This document shows positions 35,814-47,334 of a stretch of DNA of 62,817 nt, in pieces; position 1 is the first letter of the stretch; every line of letters begins with the position of its first letter. Location of the stretch: the NCBI GenBank assembly GCA_937864175.1, contig CALMJH010000075.1, forward strand, positions 1-62,817. The letters are read 5' to 3'. The DNA comes from an uncultured Burkholderiales bacterium (GTDB lineage Bacteria; Pseudomonadota; Gammaproteobacteria; Burkholderiales; Burkholderiaceae_A). Position numbers and translations under genes: made by a program. Under the pieces are notes generated by a model. That model was not told the origin of the DNA. It made no database searches and saw only the letters and a program-made list of their open reading frames with translations.

Positions 35814-37361
35814 TTAGTAAGAACCAGTCTTCTTGAAGTCCTCGATGGCGGCCCGCAGGGCAGCCTCGGTCTCCTTCGAGAAGTCCTTCTCAGCCTCGAT
35901 GGCGTCGACCAACTTGGCATGACGGCTGGCGATGAAGTCGTGCAGGGCCTTTTCAAAAGCACCCACCTTGTTGACTTCGACGTCGTTCATGTAGTCGTTG
36001 TTCACGGCAAAGAGTGACAGGGCCATTTCCCAGATCTTCATGGGACGGTACTGGGCCTGCTTCATGAGTTCGGTCACCAGCTTGCCGCGCTCGAGCTGCT
36101 TGCGAGTCGCCTCGTCGAGATCGGAGGCGAACTGCGCAAATGCTGCCAGCTCGCGGTACTGGGCCAGTGCCAGTCGCACACCGGCACCGGTGTCCTTACG
36201 CTTCATGGCCTTGGTCTGGGCAGCACCACCGACTCGTGAGACAGAGATACCGGCATTGATAGCAGGACGGATGCCCGCGTTGAAGAGGTCGGTCTCTAGG
36301 AAGATCTGGCCGTCTGTAATCGAGATGACGTTGGTGGGCACGAAGGCCGAGACGTCACCGGCCTGTGTTTCGATGATGGGCAGTGCAGTCAGCGAACCCG
36401 TCTTGCCTTTGACGGCGCCGTTGGTGAACTTCTCGACATACTCGGGGTTGACCCGTGCGGCCCGCTCCAACAGACGGCTGTGTAGATAAAAGACGTCGCC
36501 GGGGAAGGCCTCACGACCGGGTGGGCGACGCAGCAGCAGAGAGACCTGGCGATAGGCCACGGCCTGCTTGGAGAGGTCGTCATAAATAATCAGCGCATCT
36601 TCACCACGGTCGCGGAAATACTCGCCCATGGTGCAGCCAGAGTAGGCAGCCAGGTACTGCATGGCGGCAGACTCGGAGGCGGAGGCGGCCACCACAATGG
36701 TGTAGGCCATGGCGCCAGTCTCTTCGAGCTTACGCACGACGTTGGCGATGGTCGAAGCCTTCTGACCGATGGCCACATAGACGCAGGTTACGCCCGTGCC
36801 CTTCTGGTTAATGATGGTGTCGACCGCGACAGCGGTCTTACCCGTCTGACGGTCGCCAATGATGAGCTCACGCTGACCACGGCCGATGGGCACCATGGCA
36901 TCGATAGCCTTCAGGCCGGTCTGCAGAGGCTGAGAAACAGACTGACGGTAAATAACGCCAGGGGCCACCTTTTCGATGACGTCGGTCATCTTGGCATTGA
37001 TGGGTCCCTTGCCGTCGATGGGCTGACCCAGCGCATTGACCACGCGCCCGATGAGCTCGGGACCGACGGGCACGTCCAGAATGCGGCCGGTGGTCTTCAC
37101 CACATCGCCCTCGGAGACGCCGGTGTACTCACCGAGCACCACAGCACCAACCGAGTCACGCTCGAGGTTCAGGGCGAGGCCCAGGGTGTTGTTGGGAAAC
37201 TCCAGCATTTCGCCCTGCATCACCTCTGAGAGGCCGTGGATGCGGCAGATGCCGTCGGTGACCGAGACCACGGTGCCCTGGTTGCGGACATCCGCCGACA
37301 GGCTGAGGCCCTGGATCTTGCTCTTGAGAAGTTCACTAATTTCAGACGGGTTGAGTTGCAT
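35814..37361 (-). CDS. atpA: ATP synthase F1 alpha subunit
   Basis: A 515-residue non-catalytic nucleotide-binding subunit. P-loop GDRQTGKT (169-176), [26 protein letters not shown] and the arginine-finger region with SRVGGAAQ are present. Two adjacent ATGs occur (37364, 37361); the family usually begins MQLNPSEIS, so I chose 37361. Confidence 0.96.
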   Translation of the reverse strand: MQLNPSEISELLKSKIQGLSLSADVRNQGTVVSVTDGICRIHGLSEVMQGEMLEFPNNTLGLALNLERDSVGAVVLGEYTGVSEGDVVKTTGRILDVPVGPELIGRVVNALGQPIDGKGPINAKMTDVIEKVAPGVIYRQSVSQPLQTGLKAIDAMVPIGRGQRELIIGDRQTGKTAVAVDTIINQKGTGVTCVYVAIGQKASTIANVVRKLEETGAMAYTIVVAASASESAAMQYLAAYSGCTMGEYFRDRGEDALIIYDDLSKQAVAYRQVSLLLRRPPGREAFPGDVFYLHSRLLERAARVNPEYVEKFTNGAVKGKTGSLTALPIIETQAGDVSAFVPTNVISITDGQIFLETDLFNAGIRPAINAGISVSRVGGAAQTKAMKRKDTGAGVRLALAQYRELAAFAQFASDLDEATRKQLERGKLVTELMKQAQYRPMKIWEMALSLFAVNNDYMNDVEVNKVGAFEKALHDFIASRHAKLVDAIEAEKDFSKETEAALRAAIEDFKKTGSY

Positions 37362-37369
37362 CATTACTC

Positions 37370-37915
37370 CTAGTTCATCAGGGCCGAGGCCATCTTCGAG
37401 AGCTTGCCGCTCACAGAGGCGTCAATAACTTCATCACCAATTGCAACACTCACACCACCGATCAGGCTTGGGTCCACAACCACATGGGCCTTGATGGGGC
37501 GGCCAAACTTTTTGGACAGCAGATTCACAACATCAGACAGCTGTGCATCGGTCATGGGCAGGGCCGAGCGGACCTCGGCGGCACAGACTTTTTCGTACTC
37601 GTTTCGCAGAGACTCAAAGTGCAGCAGAACCTCCGGCAGAACGGAGAGACGACCGTTCTCGGCCATCACCCGAACGAATCCCTGCTGACCCTGATTCAGA
37701 CCCCCAGAGACTTCTGAGACCAGCCGAGCCGAATCGGCCGCGCTGACCTTTGGGTCGGAAAGGAGCCGAGCCGCATCAGGGCTCTGGACCACAGCTGCGA
37801 GCCGTGACAGGGCCTCGGACCAGGCCTTGAGACTGGCGGCCTGCTCAGGCTGGTCTTTGGCCAAGCCAAAGGCTGCCTCAGCGTAGGGCCGCGCGATCGT
37901 CAGCAGTTCGGCCAT
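37370..37915 (-). CDS. atpH: ATP synthase F1 delta subunit
   Basis: A 181-residue peripheral-stalk subunit: the N-terminal helical bundle begins with [15 protein letters not shown], and the C-terminal part carries the conserved [21 protein letters not shown]. One base separates it from the atpF stop. Confidence 0.94.
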   Translation of the reverse strand: MAELLTIARPYAEAAFGLAKDQPEQAASLKAWSEALSRLAAVVQSPDAARLLSDPKVSAADSARLVSEVSGGLNQGQQGFVRVMAENGRLSVLPEVLLHFESLRNEYEKVCAAEVRSALPMTDAQLSDVVNLLSKKFGRPIKAHVVVDPSLIGGVSVAIGDEVIDASVSGKLSKMASALMN

Positions 37916-37916
37916 G

Positions 37917-38387
37917 TCAGAGCTCGTTCTTCAGGTTGGCCAGCAGGTCCGCATGGGCCTTGGCATCGACCTCACGTCGCAGGATCTGCTCTGCACCCTT
38001 CACGGCCAGTGCAGCAACTTGCTCACGCAGGCTGTCACGGGCGGTCTGCATGGCGGCAGCGGCCTCTTTCTCAGCAGAAGCGCGAGCCTGAGCGATGATC
38101 CTTGCGGCCTCGGCACGAGCCTGCTCGATCGAGAGATTGGCCTGCTGTTCGGCGGTCGCCCGGACTTCGGAGGCAACGGCCTTGGCCTTGTTCATCTCCT
38201 CGGCAACTCGGCGCTCAGAGGCCACCAGGTCGTGCTTGGCCTTGTCTGCGGCGGCAAGGCCATCGGCAATCTTCTGGGCCCGTTCGTCTAGGGCTTTCAT
38301 GATGGGCGGCCAGACAAACTTCATCGTGAACCAGGCCAAGATGAAAAAGACCACCAGCTGCGCAATTAGCGTGGCGTTCAGATTCAC
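37917..38387 (-). CDS. atpF: ATP synthase F0 b subunit
   Basis: A 156-residue stator subunit: one N-terminal membrane span ([20 protein letters not shown]), then a long charged coiled-coil helix. It starts at GTG 38387 (no ATG in register), which matches the family N-terminus MNLNATL. Confidence 0.95.
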   Translation of the reverse strand: MNLNATLIAQLVVFFILAWFTMKFVWPPIMKALDERAQKIADGLAAADKAKHDLVASERRVAEEMNKAKAVASEVRATAEQQANLSIEQARAEAARIIAQARASAEKEAAAAMQTARDSLREQVAALAVKGAEQILRREVDAKAHADLLANLKNEL

Positions 38388-38466
38388 AGTGCAATCCTTT
38401 TCTGTACGAGATCTTCAGCGGTCGGAGCGAGCCCCAGAGGGCAACCCCGACCCGGTCCTGGGTTGC

Positions 38467-38715
<249 letters not shown>

Positions 38716-38770
38716 TCACTCCTCAAGGGATAGAAAAAAAAGCGACTAAAAAACTAACCGACCAACAAAA

Positions 38771-39598
<828 letters not shown>

Positions 39599-39636
39599 TC
39601 ATCCTCTCCCCGATTCAACAACCACGAGACAACTCT

Positions 39637-40038
39637 CTAGTCTTTCGGCTGCTGGACTCTGTCCAGCAGTTCTTCAATTCTTTTCTGGTGCTGCTGCTGC
39701 TCTTGCCGGGCCATAAACCAAGGGCCCAGAAAAATGGTGAGCCCAGTTCCTGCCAGCCCCGCCAAGAGACTCGGCCAATTCACCGACGGCCAGAGCCGGG
39801 CGATCAGAACCAGTCCCGCCACAGACAACCCCATCTTCAACAACTGACCAGACAGCCAGACCACCGCAAGCGAGGGGGTTTGAGCGCGAGACAACCTGGT
39901 CGCAAAGACCAGATTGGGCAACAAAACCACCAAGGCACCAGCCAGACTGGCCAGGGCCCCCGGACTGCCTGCGATGATCCAGACCACGCCGGCAACCACT
40001 GCACCACAGATTGCCTGGAACCCGACAAACCACCCCAT
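39637..40038 (-). CDS. atpI: ATP synthase assembly protein I
   Basis: A 133-residue protein with four predicted membrane helices (for example AVVAGVVWIIAGSPGALASL, LLKMGLSVAGLVLIARLW) and a charged C-terminal tail (QEQQQHQKRIEELLDRV). AtpI helps assemble the c ring. It heads the atp operon downstream of a good promoter. Confidence 0.85.
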   Translation of the reverse strand: MGWFVGFQAICGAVVAGVVWIIAGSPGALASLAGALVVLLPNLVFATRLSRAQTPSLAVVWLSGQLLKMGLSVAGLVLIARLWPSVNWPSLLAGLAGTGLTIFLGPWFMARQEQQQHQKRIEELLDRVQQPKD

Positions 40039-40081
40039 AAGGTTAGGGGTTAACCCTCTTGGTCAGATGCGAAGCCCGCAA

Positions 40082-40111
40082 AGTGTAGTTCGTTTGGCCG
40101 ATGCCTGTCAA
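40082..40111 (-). promoter_or_regulatory. Promoter of the atp operon
   Basis: On the minus strand, TTGACA (40106-40111), an 18-base spacer and TACACT (40082-40087) form a strong sigma70-type promoter 43 bases before the atpI ATG. A 10-base palindrome GGGTTAACCC (40047-40056) lies between the expected transcript start and atpI. Confidence 0.65.
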
Positions 40112-40170
40112 AAGCACCGCCATGGCCGCATGAGGCGCCCTCACGCTCACCGTCCGACTCACGGTCCCAC

Positions 40171-41088
40171 TCACCGGCCAGCCCCTCCGCCAGATCCCGC
40201 CAACAACCTCTCCCGCAGGCCTTCAAACTCGTCCAGGCTTGAGAAAGTGACCGTCAACTCTCCCCCGCCCTGACGGCCTTTTGGCCGAAGGCGAACCACC
40301 AGACCCAGGGTATCGGCCAGGTCCTCTTCGGCCCTCGCCCAGTCCCCCGCCGACCCTGCCGACCCGGCTGCCTTGGACGCTGACGGACTGGTGCCCTTCT
40401 TGTTCTGACCAGTGGTGGCCAGAAGGCGGCGTGCTCGGGCTTCCATCTCGCGGACTGACCATTTCTGGGCGATAGCCATCTGGGCGAGCGACTTTGCGGC
40501 GGCGGCCGGCAGGCCCACCAGGACCCGGGCATGGCCTGCTTCCAGCAGGCCGTCGCGCAGTTGCTGCAAGATGGACTCGGGCAAGGTCAACAGCCTCAAG
40601 AGGTTGCTGGTGGCGCTTCGAGAGCGCCCTACCGCCTGCGCAGCCTGCTCGTGAGTCAGCCCAAACTCATGGATGAGCCGGGCAATGCCCTGGGCCTCTT
40701 CCAGGGCGGAGAGATCCTGACGCTGCAGATTTTCAATAAGGGCCATGGCCAGCACCGACTGGTCATCAGCCGACTTGATCACCACGGGCACACGGTCAAG
40801 GCCGGCCAATTTCGCCGCCCGAAAACGCCTCTCACCCGCAATGATCTCGTAGGCTGGACCACCTGACGTTCGGCCGAGTCGACGGACAACAATCGGCTGG
40901 ATCAAGCCCTGGGCACGTATGCTGTCCGCGAGCTCTTGCAAGGCCTGCTCGTCCATGGACTGCCGAGGCTGGTACTGGCCCGCCTGTATTTCCCCTAGAG
41001 AGAGCTGGTCCACCTCCGTGGTCAGGGGGTTGGCGCCAGACGACCCCAAGAGGGCCTCAAGCCCCCTGCCAAGTCCTTTTTTCTTCAT
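40171..41088 (-). CDS. parB: Chromosome-partitioning protein ParB
   Basis: A 305-residue CTP-dependent DNA clamp. The N-terminus (MKKKGLGRGLEALL) contacts ParA; GERRFRAAKLAG (residues 85-96) is the CTP-binding box, and the helix-turn-helix (LTHEQAAQAVGRSRSATSNL) reads parS. A Gly/Ala/Ser-rich linker precedes the C-terminal dimer domain. Start overlaps the parA stop (ATGA). Two parS-like sites lie upstream of mnmG in the same operon. Confidence 0.95.
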   Translation of the reverse strand: MKKKGLGRGLEALLGSSGANPLTTEVDQLSLGEIQAGQYQPRQSMDEQALQELADSIRAQGLIQPIVVRRLGRTSGGPAYEIIAGERRFRAAKLAGLDRVPVVIKSADDQSVLAMALIENLQRQDLSALEEAQGIARLIHEFGLTHEQAAQAVGRSRSATSNLLRLLTLPESILQQLRDGLLEAGHARVLVGLPAAAAKSLAQMAIAQKWSVREMEARARRLLATTGQNKKGTSPSASKAAGSAGSAGDWARAEEDLADTLGLVVRLRPKGRQGGGELTVTFSSLDEFEGLRERLLAGSGGGAGR

Positions 41089-41897
41089 GTCGTGACTTTC
41101 TGTTGATCAAGACCCAGGCGGTCGATGAGTTCTTGCGCGAAGTTCAGATAGGCGACCGACCCCCGGGAGCTGGGGTCATAGAGGACCCCGGGTAGGCCAT
41201 GGCTTGGGGCCTCGGCCAGGCGCACGTTACGGGGAATGACCGTCTGAAAGACCTGGCGGCCAAAGTGCCGCTCCAACTGCTCGCTGACCTGCTGAGAGAG
41301 CGTCATGCGTGGGTCAAACATCACCCGCAGCAGGCCGATAATCTGAAGCCGTTTGTTGAGGCCCGCATGCACCCGTTTGATGGAGTTCACCAGGTCCGAG
41401 AGGCCCTCCAAGGCGAAGTACTCACACTGCATCGGAATGATGACGCCGTTGGCAGCACACAGGCCGTTGAGAGTCAGCATCGACAGAGAGGGCGGACAGT
41501 CCACCAAGACCATTTGGTAACGATCCCCAAGACTGGCTAGAGCCTGCGCCAGTCGGTGCTCACGGGACTCCAAGTCGACCAACTCCACCTCAGCCCCCGC
41601 CAGGTCGCGGTTGGCCGGCAAGACGTCGTAGCCCGCAGGCGACCCCACGATGGCCTGACCCACCTCGACAAGCCCGACCAAGACGTCGTAGACCGACTGC
41701 CCAAGACCAGACTTGTCAACACCGCTGCCCATGGTGGCGTTGCCCTGCGGGTCCAAGTCGACCAAGAGCGTCCGAACCCCCTGCTTGGCAAGCGCCGCTG
41801 CCAGGTTGACCGTGGTGGTGGTCTTGCCGACCCCACCCTTTTGATTGGCCACCACAAAGACCTGGGCCAACGGACCCGCCGAGGCTTGGCCACTCAT
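41085..41897 (-). CDS. parA: Chromosome-partitioning ATPase ParA
   Basis: A 270-residue deviant-Walker ATPase: KGGVGKTT (residues 20-27), DLDPQGNATMG, VDCPPSLSMLT and the DNA-binding RNVRLAEAPSHGLP segment. I chose ATG 41897 because it overlaps the rsmG stop (ATGA) and starts just before the Walker motif; a long in-frame extension into rsmG has no family support. Confidence 0.95.
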   Translation of the reverse strand: MSGQASAGPLAQVFVVANQKGGVGKTTTTVNLAAALAKQGVRTLLVDLDPQGNATMGSGVDKSGLGQSVYDVLVGLVEVGQAIVGSPAGYDVLPANRDLAGAEVELVDLESREHRLAQALASLGDRYQMVLVDCPPSLSMLTLNGLCAANGVIIPMQCEYFALEGLSDLVNSIKRVHAGLNKRLQIIGLLRVMFDPRMTLSQQVSEQLERHFGRQVFQTVIPRNVRLAEAPSHGLPGVLYDPSSRGSVAYLNFAQELIDRLGLDQQKVTT

Positions 41898-42589
41898 GTA
41901 AGCCTCCGAATCCAGACCAGGTTGCGCTCGGCCGAGGCCATTGGGGTGCCTGTTACAGGCTCGATTCGATCCAGCACGAGGGCGTCCATCTGTTGGGGGT
42001 GGTGGTAGGAGTTTTGATTTAAGTATTTGATTTCGCTTAATTTTCCGGCCATATAAAGCCACTGAGTCCCAGGCATCGAGAGGTGAAACGTCCAGTCAAT
42101 GAAGGATTCAAGCGCGGCAAAGGCTCGGGACACCATCATCTCATAGGGCTGCAGACCCCGGAGGTCGCGCACGTCTTGTTGGCAGACCGTCACCCGCCCG
42201 GCCAGTCCCAACTGGGCAATTGCATGCCGCAGAAAAGCCGCTTTTCGAGCCACCCGCTCCACCAGAGTCACCTCCAGACCTGGCATGACCAGGGCCAGCG
42301 GCAGGCCCGGCACGCCTGTGCCGCTGCCCACATCACACAGCCGCTGCGCCTTCAGGCCTGGCCAGGCCGACAGGCCATCGAGCAGATGGCGGTCGACATA
42401 GGCCTCCAGCGTCTCCACAGCGGTCAGGCTGTGGACCTGGTTCCACTGAAAAAGCAGCCGGGCAAACTTCGCCAGGGCCTCGGCCTGAGCCCCCGACAAG
42501 TCGGGTCGCGGCACCGATCCGATAGACAAGCCTGACCAGCCGCGCTGCAGCAGCTCCACCAGGGGGTCTGACCCGGCCGCAAGTCTCAA
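41894..42589 (-). CDS. rsmG: 16S rRNA (guanine-527-N7)-methyltransferase
   Basis: A 231-residue SAM methyltransferase. Seen: WNQVHSLTAVETLEAYVDRHLLDGL, the SAM-binding LCDVGSGTGVPGLPLAL, and SRAFAALESFIDW. Loss of this enzyme gives low-level streptomycin resistance in other bacteria. It sits 10 bases after mnmG, as usual near origins. Confidence 0.94.
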   Translation of the reverse strand: MRLAAGSDPLVELLQRGWSGLSIGSVPRPDLSGAQAEALAKFARLLFQWNQVHSLTAVETLEAYVDRHLLDGLSAWPGLKAQRLCDVGSGTGVPGLPLALVMPGLEVTLVERVARKAAFLRHAIAQLGLAGRVTVCQQDVRDLRGLQPYEMMVSRAFAALESFIDWTFHLSMPGTQWLYMAGKLSEIKYLNQNSYHHPQQMDALVLDRIEPVTGTPMASAERNLVWIRRLT

Positions 42590-42599
42590 GAAACGGGCC

Positions 42600-44519
42600 T
42601 CAGGCGACCTGGTCGAGGTCGTGGGCGTCGGCAGACGATGGCCGAGACCGAAGACGTTTGAGGTGGATCCACAGCAAAGAGATGGCTGCCGGCGTTACTC
42701 CTGAGACCCGGGCCGCCTGGCCCAGGGTCTGAGGCCTGGCCTGACTCAGCTTCTGGCGGACCTCGAATGACAGCCCGGTGACCGACTGAAAATCAAGTCC
42801 CTCGGGAATCAGGGTGGCCTCATGGGCCTCTTGACGGGCCACCTCATCGGCCTGCCGAGCAATGTAGCCCGCGTACTTCACCTGAATTTCGACCTGCTGA
42901 CGAACCAGTCTGTCCTCGGGAGCGCCCGGGGGCAGGAGCTGCACCAGGTCTTCATAGGCCACCTCGGGGCGCTTGAGCAGGTCCAAGGCGAAGACCTCCC
43001 GCTCGAGCGAGAGCCCCCCAAGGGCCTGGGCCACTCGCTCAGCCCCCAAGAGTCGGGGATTGACCAGGGTTGACCGAAGACGGCCCATCTCGGCTTCCAA
43101 AGCATTTTGTTTGGCCTCAAAGGCAGCCCATTGCGCATCGTCGACCAGGCCCAGCCGTCGACCGTGGGGGGTAAGACGCAGGTCGGCATTGTCCTCGCGA
43201 AGGCTGAGTCGATACTCGGCCCGACTGGTAAACATTCGATAGGGCTCGGTCACCCCGCGGGTGACCAGGTCATCGGCCAGGACCCCCAGATAGGCCTCGT
43301 GTCGAGCGGGGCACCAGGGCGGTAGGTCCTGGGTCTGACGGGCCGCATTGAGGCCTGCCAAGAGCCCCTGAGCCGCTGCCTCCTCATAGCCTGTCGTGCC
43401 ATTGATCTGACCAGCAAAAAAGAGGCCCGAAATGGCCTTGGTCTCCAGGCTGACCTGGAGGCCGCGGGGATCAAAATAATCGTACTCAATGGCATAGCCT
43501 GGTCGAAGAATATGTGCCTTTTCAAGGCCTTTCATCGACCGGACAATGCCCAGCTGGACATCAAAGGGCAGGCTTGTTGAGATGCCGTTGGGGTAGACCT
43601 CATGGGTCTGCAAGCCCTCTGGCTCCAGATAAATCTGGTGGCTCTGCTTGTCAGCAAACCGATGAACCTTGTCCTCAATCGAGGGGCAGTAGCGGGGCCC
43701 GACCCCCTCGATCACCCCCGTAAACATCGGTGAGCGGTCCAGTCCGGCACGAATGAGGTCGTGGGTCTGGGCATTGGTGTGGGTAATCCAGCAAGAAATC
43801 TGACGGGGATGAAGTCCCGCATGCCCCCGAAAAGAAAAGACCGGAACTGGGTCAAGGTCGCCAGGCTGTTCCTCCAGGGCGGCCCACTGGATGGTCCGTC
43901 CATCGAGCCGGGGCGGAGTGCCAGTCTTAAGTCGACCTTGAGGCAAATCGAGAGATTTCAGACGCTCGGACAGGGCGATTGCAGGCGGGTCGCCTGCTCG
44001 ACCAGCTGAGTAGTTTTCCAGTCCCACATGAATGCGGCCGTTTAAAAAAGTCCCCGCTGTTAGCACCACAGCACGGGATTGGAAAACCAGGCCCGTCTGA
44101 GTCCTGACGCCCGAGACACGGTCGCCCTCCAACAAGAGGTCATCAACCGCCTGCGCAAACAGCAGAAGGTTGGGCTGATTCTCCAGAGCCGATCGAATGG
44201 CCTGGCGGTATAGAACCCGGTCTGCCTGGGCCCGGGTGGCCCTAACTGCCGGCCCCTTGGACCCATTGAGAATGCGAAACTGGATGCCGGCCTGGTCAGT
44301 CGCAAGGGCCATGACACCGCCAAGGGCATCAATTTCCTTCACCAGATGCCCCTTGCCCACCCCGCCAATCGAGGGGTTACAAGACATCTGCCCAAGGGTC
44401 TCGAGGCTGTGGGTCAGCAGCAGGGTCTGAGCACCCGAACGGGCCGAGGCAAGGGCTGCCTCGGTACCGGCATGGCCACCACCCACCACAATTACATCAA
44501 AAACCTGAGGAAAGACCAC
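42600..44519 (-). CDS. mnmG: tRNA uridine-34 carboxymethylaminomethyl modification enzyme MnmG
   Basis: A 639-residue FAD enzyme that works with MnmE on wobble uridines. The FAD motif [19 protein letters not shown] is at the N-terminus; [23 protein letters not shown] and [14 protein letters not shown] are family signatures. GTG start 44519. It is the first gene of the mnmG-rsmG-parAB run, whereas mnmE lies 8 kb away. Confidence 0.96.
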   Translation of the reverse strand: MVFPQVFDVIVVGGGHAGTEAALASARSGAQTLLLTHSLETLGQMSCNPSIGGVGKGHLVKEIDALGGVMALATDQAGIQFRILNGSKGPAVRATRAQADRVLYRQAIRSALENQPNLLLFAQAVDDLLLEGDRVSGVRTQTGLVFQSRAVVLTAGTFLNGRIHVGLENYSAGRAGDPPAIALSERLKSLDLPQGRLKTGTPPRLDGRTIQWAALEEQPGDLDPVPVFSFRGHAGLHPRQISCWITHTNAQTHDLIRAGLDRSPMFTGVIEGVGPRYCPSIEDKVHRFADKQSHQIYLEPEGLQTHEVYPNGISTSLPFDVQLGIVRSMKGLEKAHILRPGYAIEYDYFDPRGLQVSLETKAISGLFFAGQINGTTGYEEAAAQGLLAGLNAARQTQDLPPWCPARHEAYLGVLADDLVTRGVTEPYRMFTSRAEYRLSLREDNADLRLTPHGRRLGLVDDAQWAAFEAKQNALEAEMGRLRSTLVNPRLLGAERVAQALGGLSLEREVFALDLLKRPEVAYEDLVQLLPPGAPEDRLVRQQVEIQVKYAGYIARQADEVARQEAHEATLIPEGLDFQSVTGLSFEVRQKLSQARPQTLGQAARVSGVTPAAISLLWIHLKRLRSRPSSADAHDLDQVA

Positions 44520-44629
44520 GGCTAGACGCCTCGGAATTGAAAAAGGGAGGCCGCATTATAGGAACGAACCGCCAAGAAAGCCATGGTTTCTGGCCTTTCA
44601 AGGCCCCACCGCAGCCCCTGACCCCCAAG

Positions 44630-44645
44630 AGTTTCACGTGAAACC
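44630..44645. other. parS: parS-like centromere site 1
   Basis: The 16-mer AGTTTCACGTGAAACC matches the bacterial parS consensus TGTTTCACGTGAAACA at 14 of 16 positions; the inner 14 bases form a perfect palindrome. It lies about 110 bases upstream of mnmG. Confidence 0.88.
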
Positions 44646-44646
44646 T

Positions 44647-44662
44647 GGTTCCACGTGAAACC
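44647..44662. other. parS: parS-like centromere site 2
   Basis: The 16-mer GGTTCCACGTGAAACC keeps the CACGTG core and differs from the consensus at three positions. It is centred 17 bases from site 1, so two ParB clamps could load side by side. Confidence 0.78.
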
Positions 44663-44669
44663 AAATGGG

Positions 44670-45839
44670 CTAGCGAAAGACCACCACCTGCCGCAGGGCC
44701 TGGCCCTGGTCCAGTGCATCAAGTGCCTCATGCAGATCCTCGAGGGCCATTGTTCGGCCGAGCAAGAGGTCCACGGGCAAGAGACCGGCCTGGTAGAGGT
44801 CGATGTAGCGGGGGATGTCTCGAATGGGCACCGCAGAACCCATGTAGCTCCCCTTCACGGTCTTTTCGTCGGCAATCAGGCTCACGGCCTGAAGGGGCCA
44901 CTGGGCAGACGGATTGGGCAGGCCAGCCGAAACCATCAGCCCACCCTTCTTGGCCGCCCGGTAGGCAAAATCGAGGGCAGGCACCACGCCAGCCATCTCA
45001 AAGGCGACGTCGACGCCACCCAGGCTGCCCCCGCCCGTAATCGCCCGAATCTGCTCCAGGGCATCGGAATCCGCAGGATTCACGGTATGAGTCGCCCCCA
45101 GCCGAACCGCCATCTCGAGCTTGGCCGGCAGTCGGTCGACTGCAATTCGAATCGTGGCCCCCGCGGCCTTGGCTGCCAACAGACTAGAGCAACCCACCCC
45201 GCCAAGGCCCACCACGGCCACGGACTGGCCGGGCCGAACCCCAGCCGTATTGAAGACCGCGCCGGCCCCGGTCAGGACGGCACAGCCAAAGAGGGCCGCA
45301 ATCTCCCAAGGCAAGCCCGGCCTGATCTTGACGGCCGAATGCTGAGAAATGGTGACCACCTCAGAGAAGGCTGCCACGCCCATGTGATGGTGCAGTGTCT
45401 GACCATGCAACCGCAATCGCTGATAGCCCCCCAGAAGGCTCGCCGTCGCATTCGAGGCCCCACCTGGCTCACACAAGACCCCCCGGCCACTCAGACAGGG
45501 CAGGCACTGACCACAAAAGGGCTTGAAGACCATGGCCACCGCGTCACCAATCGAGAACCGGCTCACCCCCTCCCCCAGGCCGATGACCTCACCCGCAGCC
45601 TCGTGGCCAATCACAAGGGGGACTGGCCAGGGCCGATCCCCATTGATGGCCGAGAGGTCGGAGTGACAGAGGCTAGCGGCCCGAACGCGCACCTGGATTT
45701 CGCCGAAGCCCGGCGGCTCCACCAAAACCTCCTCAAAGGCGAGCGGGCGAGTCTCAACATACGGCCCCCGTACGCCCGACTGCCGAAGCACTGCCGCCCG
45801 GGCGGTCACCGGACCCATGGTCGAAGGCCGGCCGCTCAC
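44670..45839 (-). CDS. Zinc-dependent alcohol dehydrogenase
   Basis: A roughly 389-residue medium-chain dehydrogenase. The catalytic zinc ligands are Cys in ASLCHSD, His-Glu in IGHEAAGEV and a downstream Cys in ALFGCAVLTG; structural-zinc cysteines are FCGQCLPCLSGRGVLC. The NAD motif is VVGLGGVGCSS. The gene starts at GTG 45839, overlapping the aldehyde dehydrogenase stop (GTGA); ATG 45818 is an alternative. Alcohol-to-aldehyde-to-acid oxidation with its partner is likely, for example 4-hydroxybutyrate to succinate, but the substrate is not proven. Confidence 0.87.
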   Translation of the reverse strand: MSGRPSTMGPVTARAAVLRQSGVRGPYVETRPLAFEEVLVEPPGFGEIQVRVRAASLCHSDLSAINGDRPWPVPLVIGHEAAGEVIGLGEGVSRFSIGDAVAMVFKPFCGQCLPCLSGRGVLCEPGGASNATASLLGGYQRLRLHGQTLHHHMGVAAFSEVVTISQHSAVKIRPGLPWEIAALFGCAVLTGAGAVFNTAGVRPGQSVAVVGLGGVGCSSLLAAKAAGATIRIAVDRLPAKLEMAVRLGATHTVNPADSDALEQIRAITGGGSLGGVDVAFEMAGVVPALDFAYRAAKKGGLMVSAGLPNPSAQWPLQAVSLIADEKTVKGSYMGSAVPIRDIPRYIDLYQAGLLPVDLLLGRTMALEDLHEALDALDQGQALRQVVVFR

Positions 45840-47314
45840 CGACCCAACCCCGCCAGGGTGACGTATTTGATTTCTAAATATTCCTCAAGGCCATGACGAG
45901 ACCCCTCACGACCAAGCCCGGACTGTTTGACGCCCCCGAACGGCGCCACCTCGTTGGAGAAAATGCCGCTGTTCACGCAGACCATGCCGGTCTCGAGCTG
46001 ACGGGCCACTCGAAAGACCCGCCCGATGTCCCGAGAATAGAAATAGGCCGCCAGGCCATAGTCGGTGTCATTGGCCCGGGCCACCACTTCTTCCTCGGTC
46101 TCAAATTGAAACAGCGGCGCGACAGGGCCAAAGGTCTCCTCACAGGCCAGACGCATCCCCTCATGAACACCGACCAAGACGGTGGGCTGGAAAAACAAGC
46201 CCCCCTTGTCGTGGGGCTGACCTCCGACCAAGACCCGCCCACCCCCGGCCAGGGCATCAGCCACATGCGTCTTCACCTTCTCCAGCGCAGCGGGCTCAAT
46301 CAGAGGACCAATCTGAACCCCTGCCTCCAGCCCGTTACCCACCTTCAAGGCGGCCACGCGCTCGGCCAGTCGCTCCGAGAAAGCCTGGTAAATGCCGGAC
46401 TGAACATAAATCCGGTTGGCACAGACACAAGTCTGTCCCGCATTTCTAAATTTCGAAGCCAGGGCCCCCTCGACGGCAGCCTCAAGATCGGCATCGTCAA
46501 AGACAATGAACGGCGCATTGCCGCCAAGTTCGAGCGAGAGCTTTTTAACCGTCTGGGCTGACTGCCGATAGAGAATGCGGCCGACCTCCGTCGAACCCGT
46601 AAACGAGAGCTTCCGAACCCGAGCATCGGAGCAGAGCACCTGACCAATCTCAGGCGCGGCCTGGGCATCGCCCACCACCACATTGAAGACCCCCGGAGGC
46701 AGCCCGGCCCGCTGTCCCAATTCCGCCAGTGCCAAGGCCGTCAGGGGCGTTGCTTCGGCAGGCTTTACAACAACCGTGCAGCCCGCAGCAAGAGCGGGCG
46801 CACACTTTCTTGTGATCATGGCTAGCGGGAAATTCCACGGGGTAATCGCCGCGCAGACCCCTATCGGCTCCTTGAGTACCAGCAACTCGCGGTCGGTACT
46901 CGGCGACGCAATAACCTCCCCATAGACCCGCTTGGCCTCCTCGGCAAACCACTCGACAAAACTTGCGCCGTAGACAACCTCCCCCTTGGCCTCGGCCAGG
47001 GGCTTGCCCTGCTCTCGGGTCATCAGCATCGCCAAGTCATCTGCATGAGACAGGATGAGAGCGTTCCAGGCCTTCAGAATGGCCGACCGCTCCTTGGCCG
47101 TCTTGGCCCGCCAAGCCTCAAGCGCCGCCTGCGCTGCCTCGATGGCGAGCAGCGCCTCTGCGGCGCCCTGGTTGGATACCTGGACCAGGCATTCCCCGGT
47201 GGCGGGGTCGTGAACCTCGAAGAGACGTCCGTCCTGGGCTCCAAGCCACTGCCCCCCTACATAGCCCTGCGTGCGCAGCAGCGCTGCCTCTTTCAACTCA
47301 AATCCTGCGCCCAT
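45836..47314 (-). CDS. gabD: NAD(P)-dependent succinate-semialdehyde dehydrogenase family protein
   Basis: A 492-residue aldehyde dehydrogenase. The catalytic Cys is in NAGQTCVCANR and the general-base Glu in LELGGNAPFIVF; TPWNFPLAMITRK and SFTGSTEVG bind the cofactor. The best match is the GabD branch, which oxidises succinate semialdehyde to succinate, though related enzymes take glutarate semialdehyde. It is coupled to the zinc dehydrogenase downstream and follows the TauE permease by 20 bases. Confidence 0.85.
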   Translation of the reverse strand: MGAGFELKEAALLRTQGYVGGQWLGAQDGRLFEVHDPATGECLVQVSNQGAAEALLAIEAAQAALEAWRAKTAKERSAILKAWNALILSHADDLAMLMTREQGKPLAEAKGEVVYGASFVEWFAEEAKRVYGEVIASPSTDRELLVLKEPIGVCAAITPWNFPLAMITRKCAPALAAGCTVVVKPAEATPLTALALAELGQRAGLPPGVFNVVVGDAQAAPEIGQVLCSDARVRKLSFTGSTEVGRILYRQSAQTVKKLSLELGGNAPFIVFDDADLEAAVEGALASKFRNAGQTCVCANRIYVQSGIYQAFSERLAERVAALKVGNGLEAGVQIGPLIEPAALEKVKTHVADALAGGGRVLVGGQPHDKGGLFFQPTVLVGVHEGMRLACEETFGPVAPLFQFETEEEVVARANDTDYGLAAYFYSRDIGRVFRVARQLETGMVCVNSGIFSNEVAPFGGVKQSGLGREGSRHGLEEYLEIKYVTLAGLGR

Positions 47315-47334
47315 CTGATCGTCCTTTTTTCCAC

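Noticed and set aside
44655-45896. 413-codon plus-strand frame opposite the alcohol dehydrogenase
   Set aside because: Antisense shadow of a gene with intact zinc and NAD motifs; protein composition is not natural.
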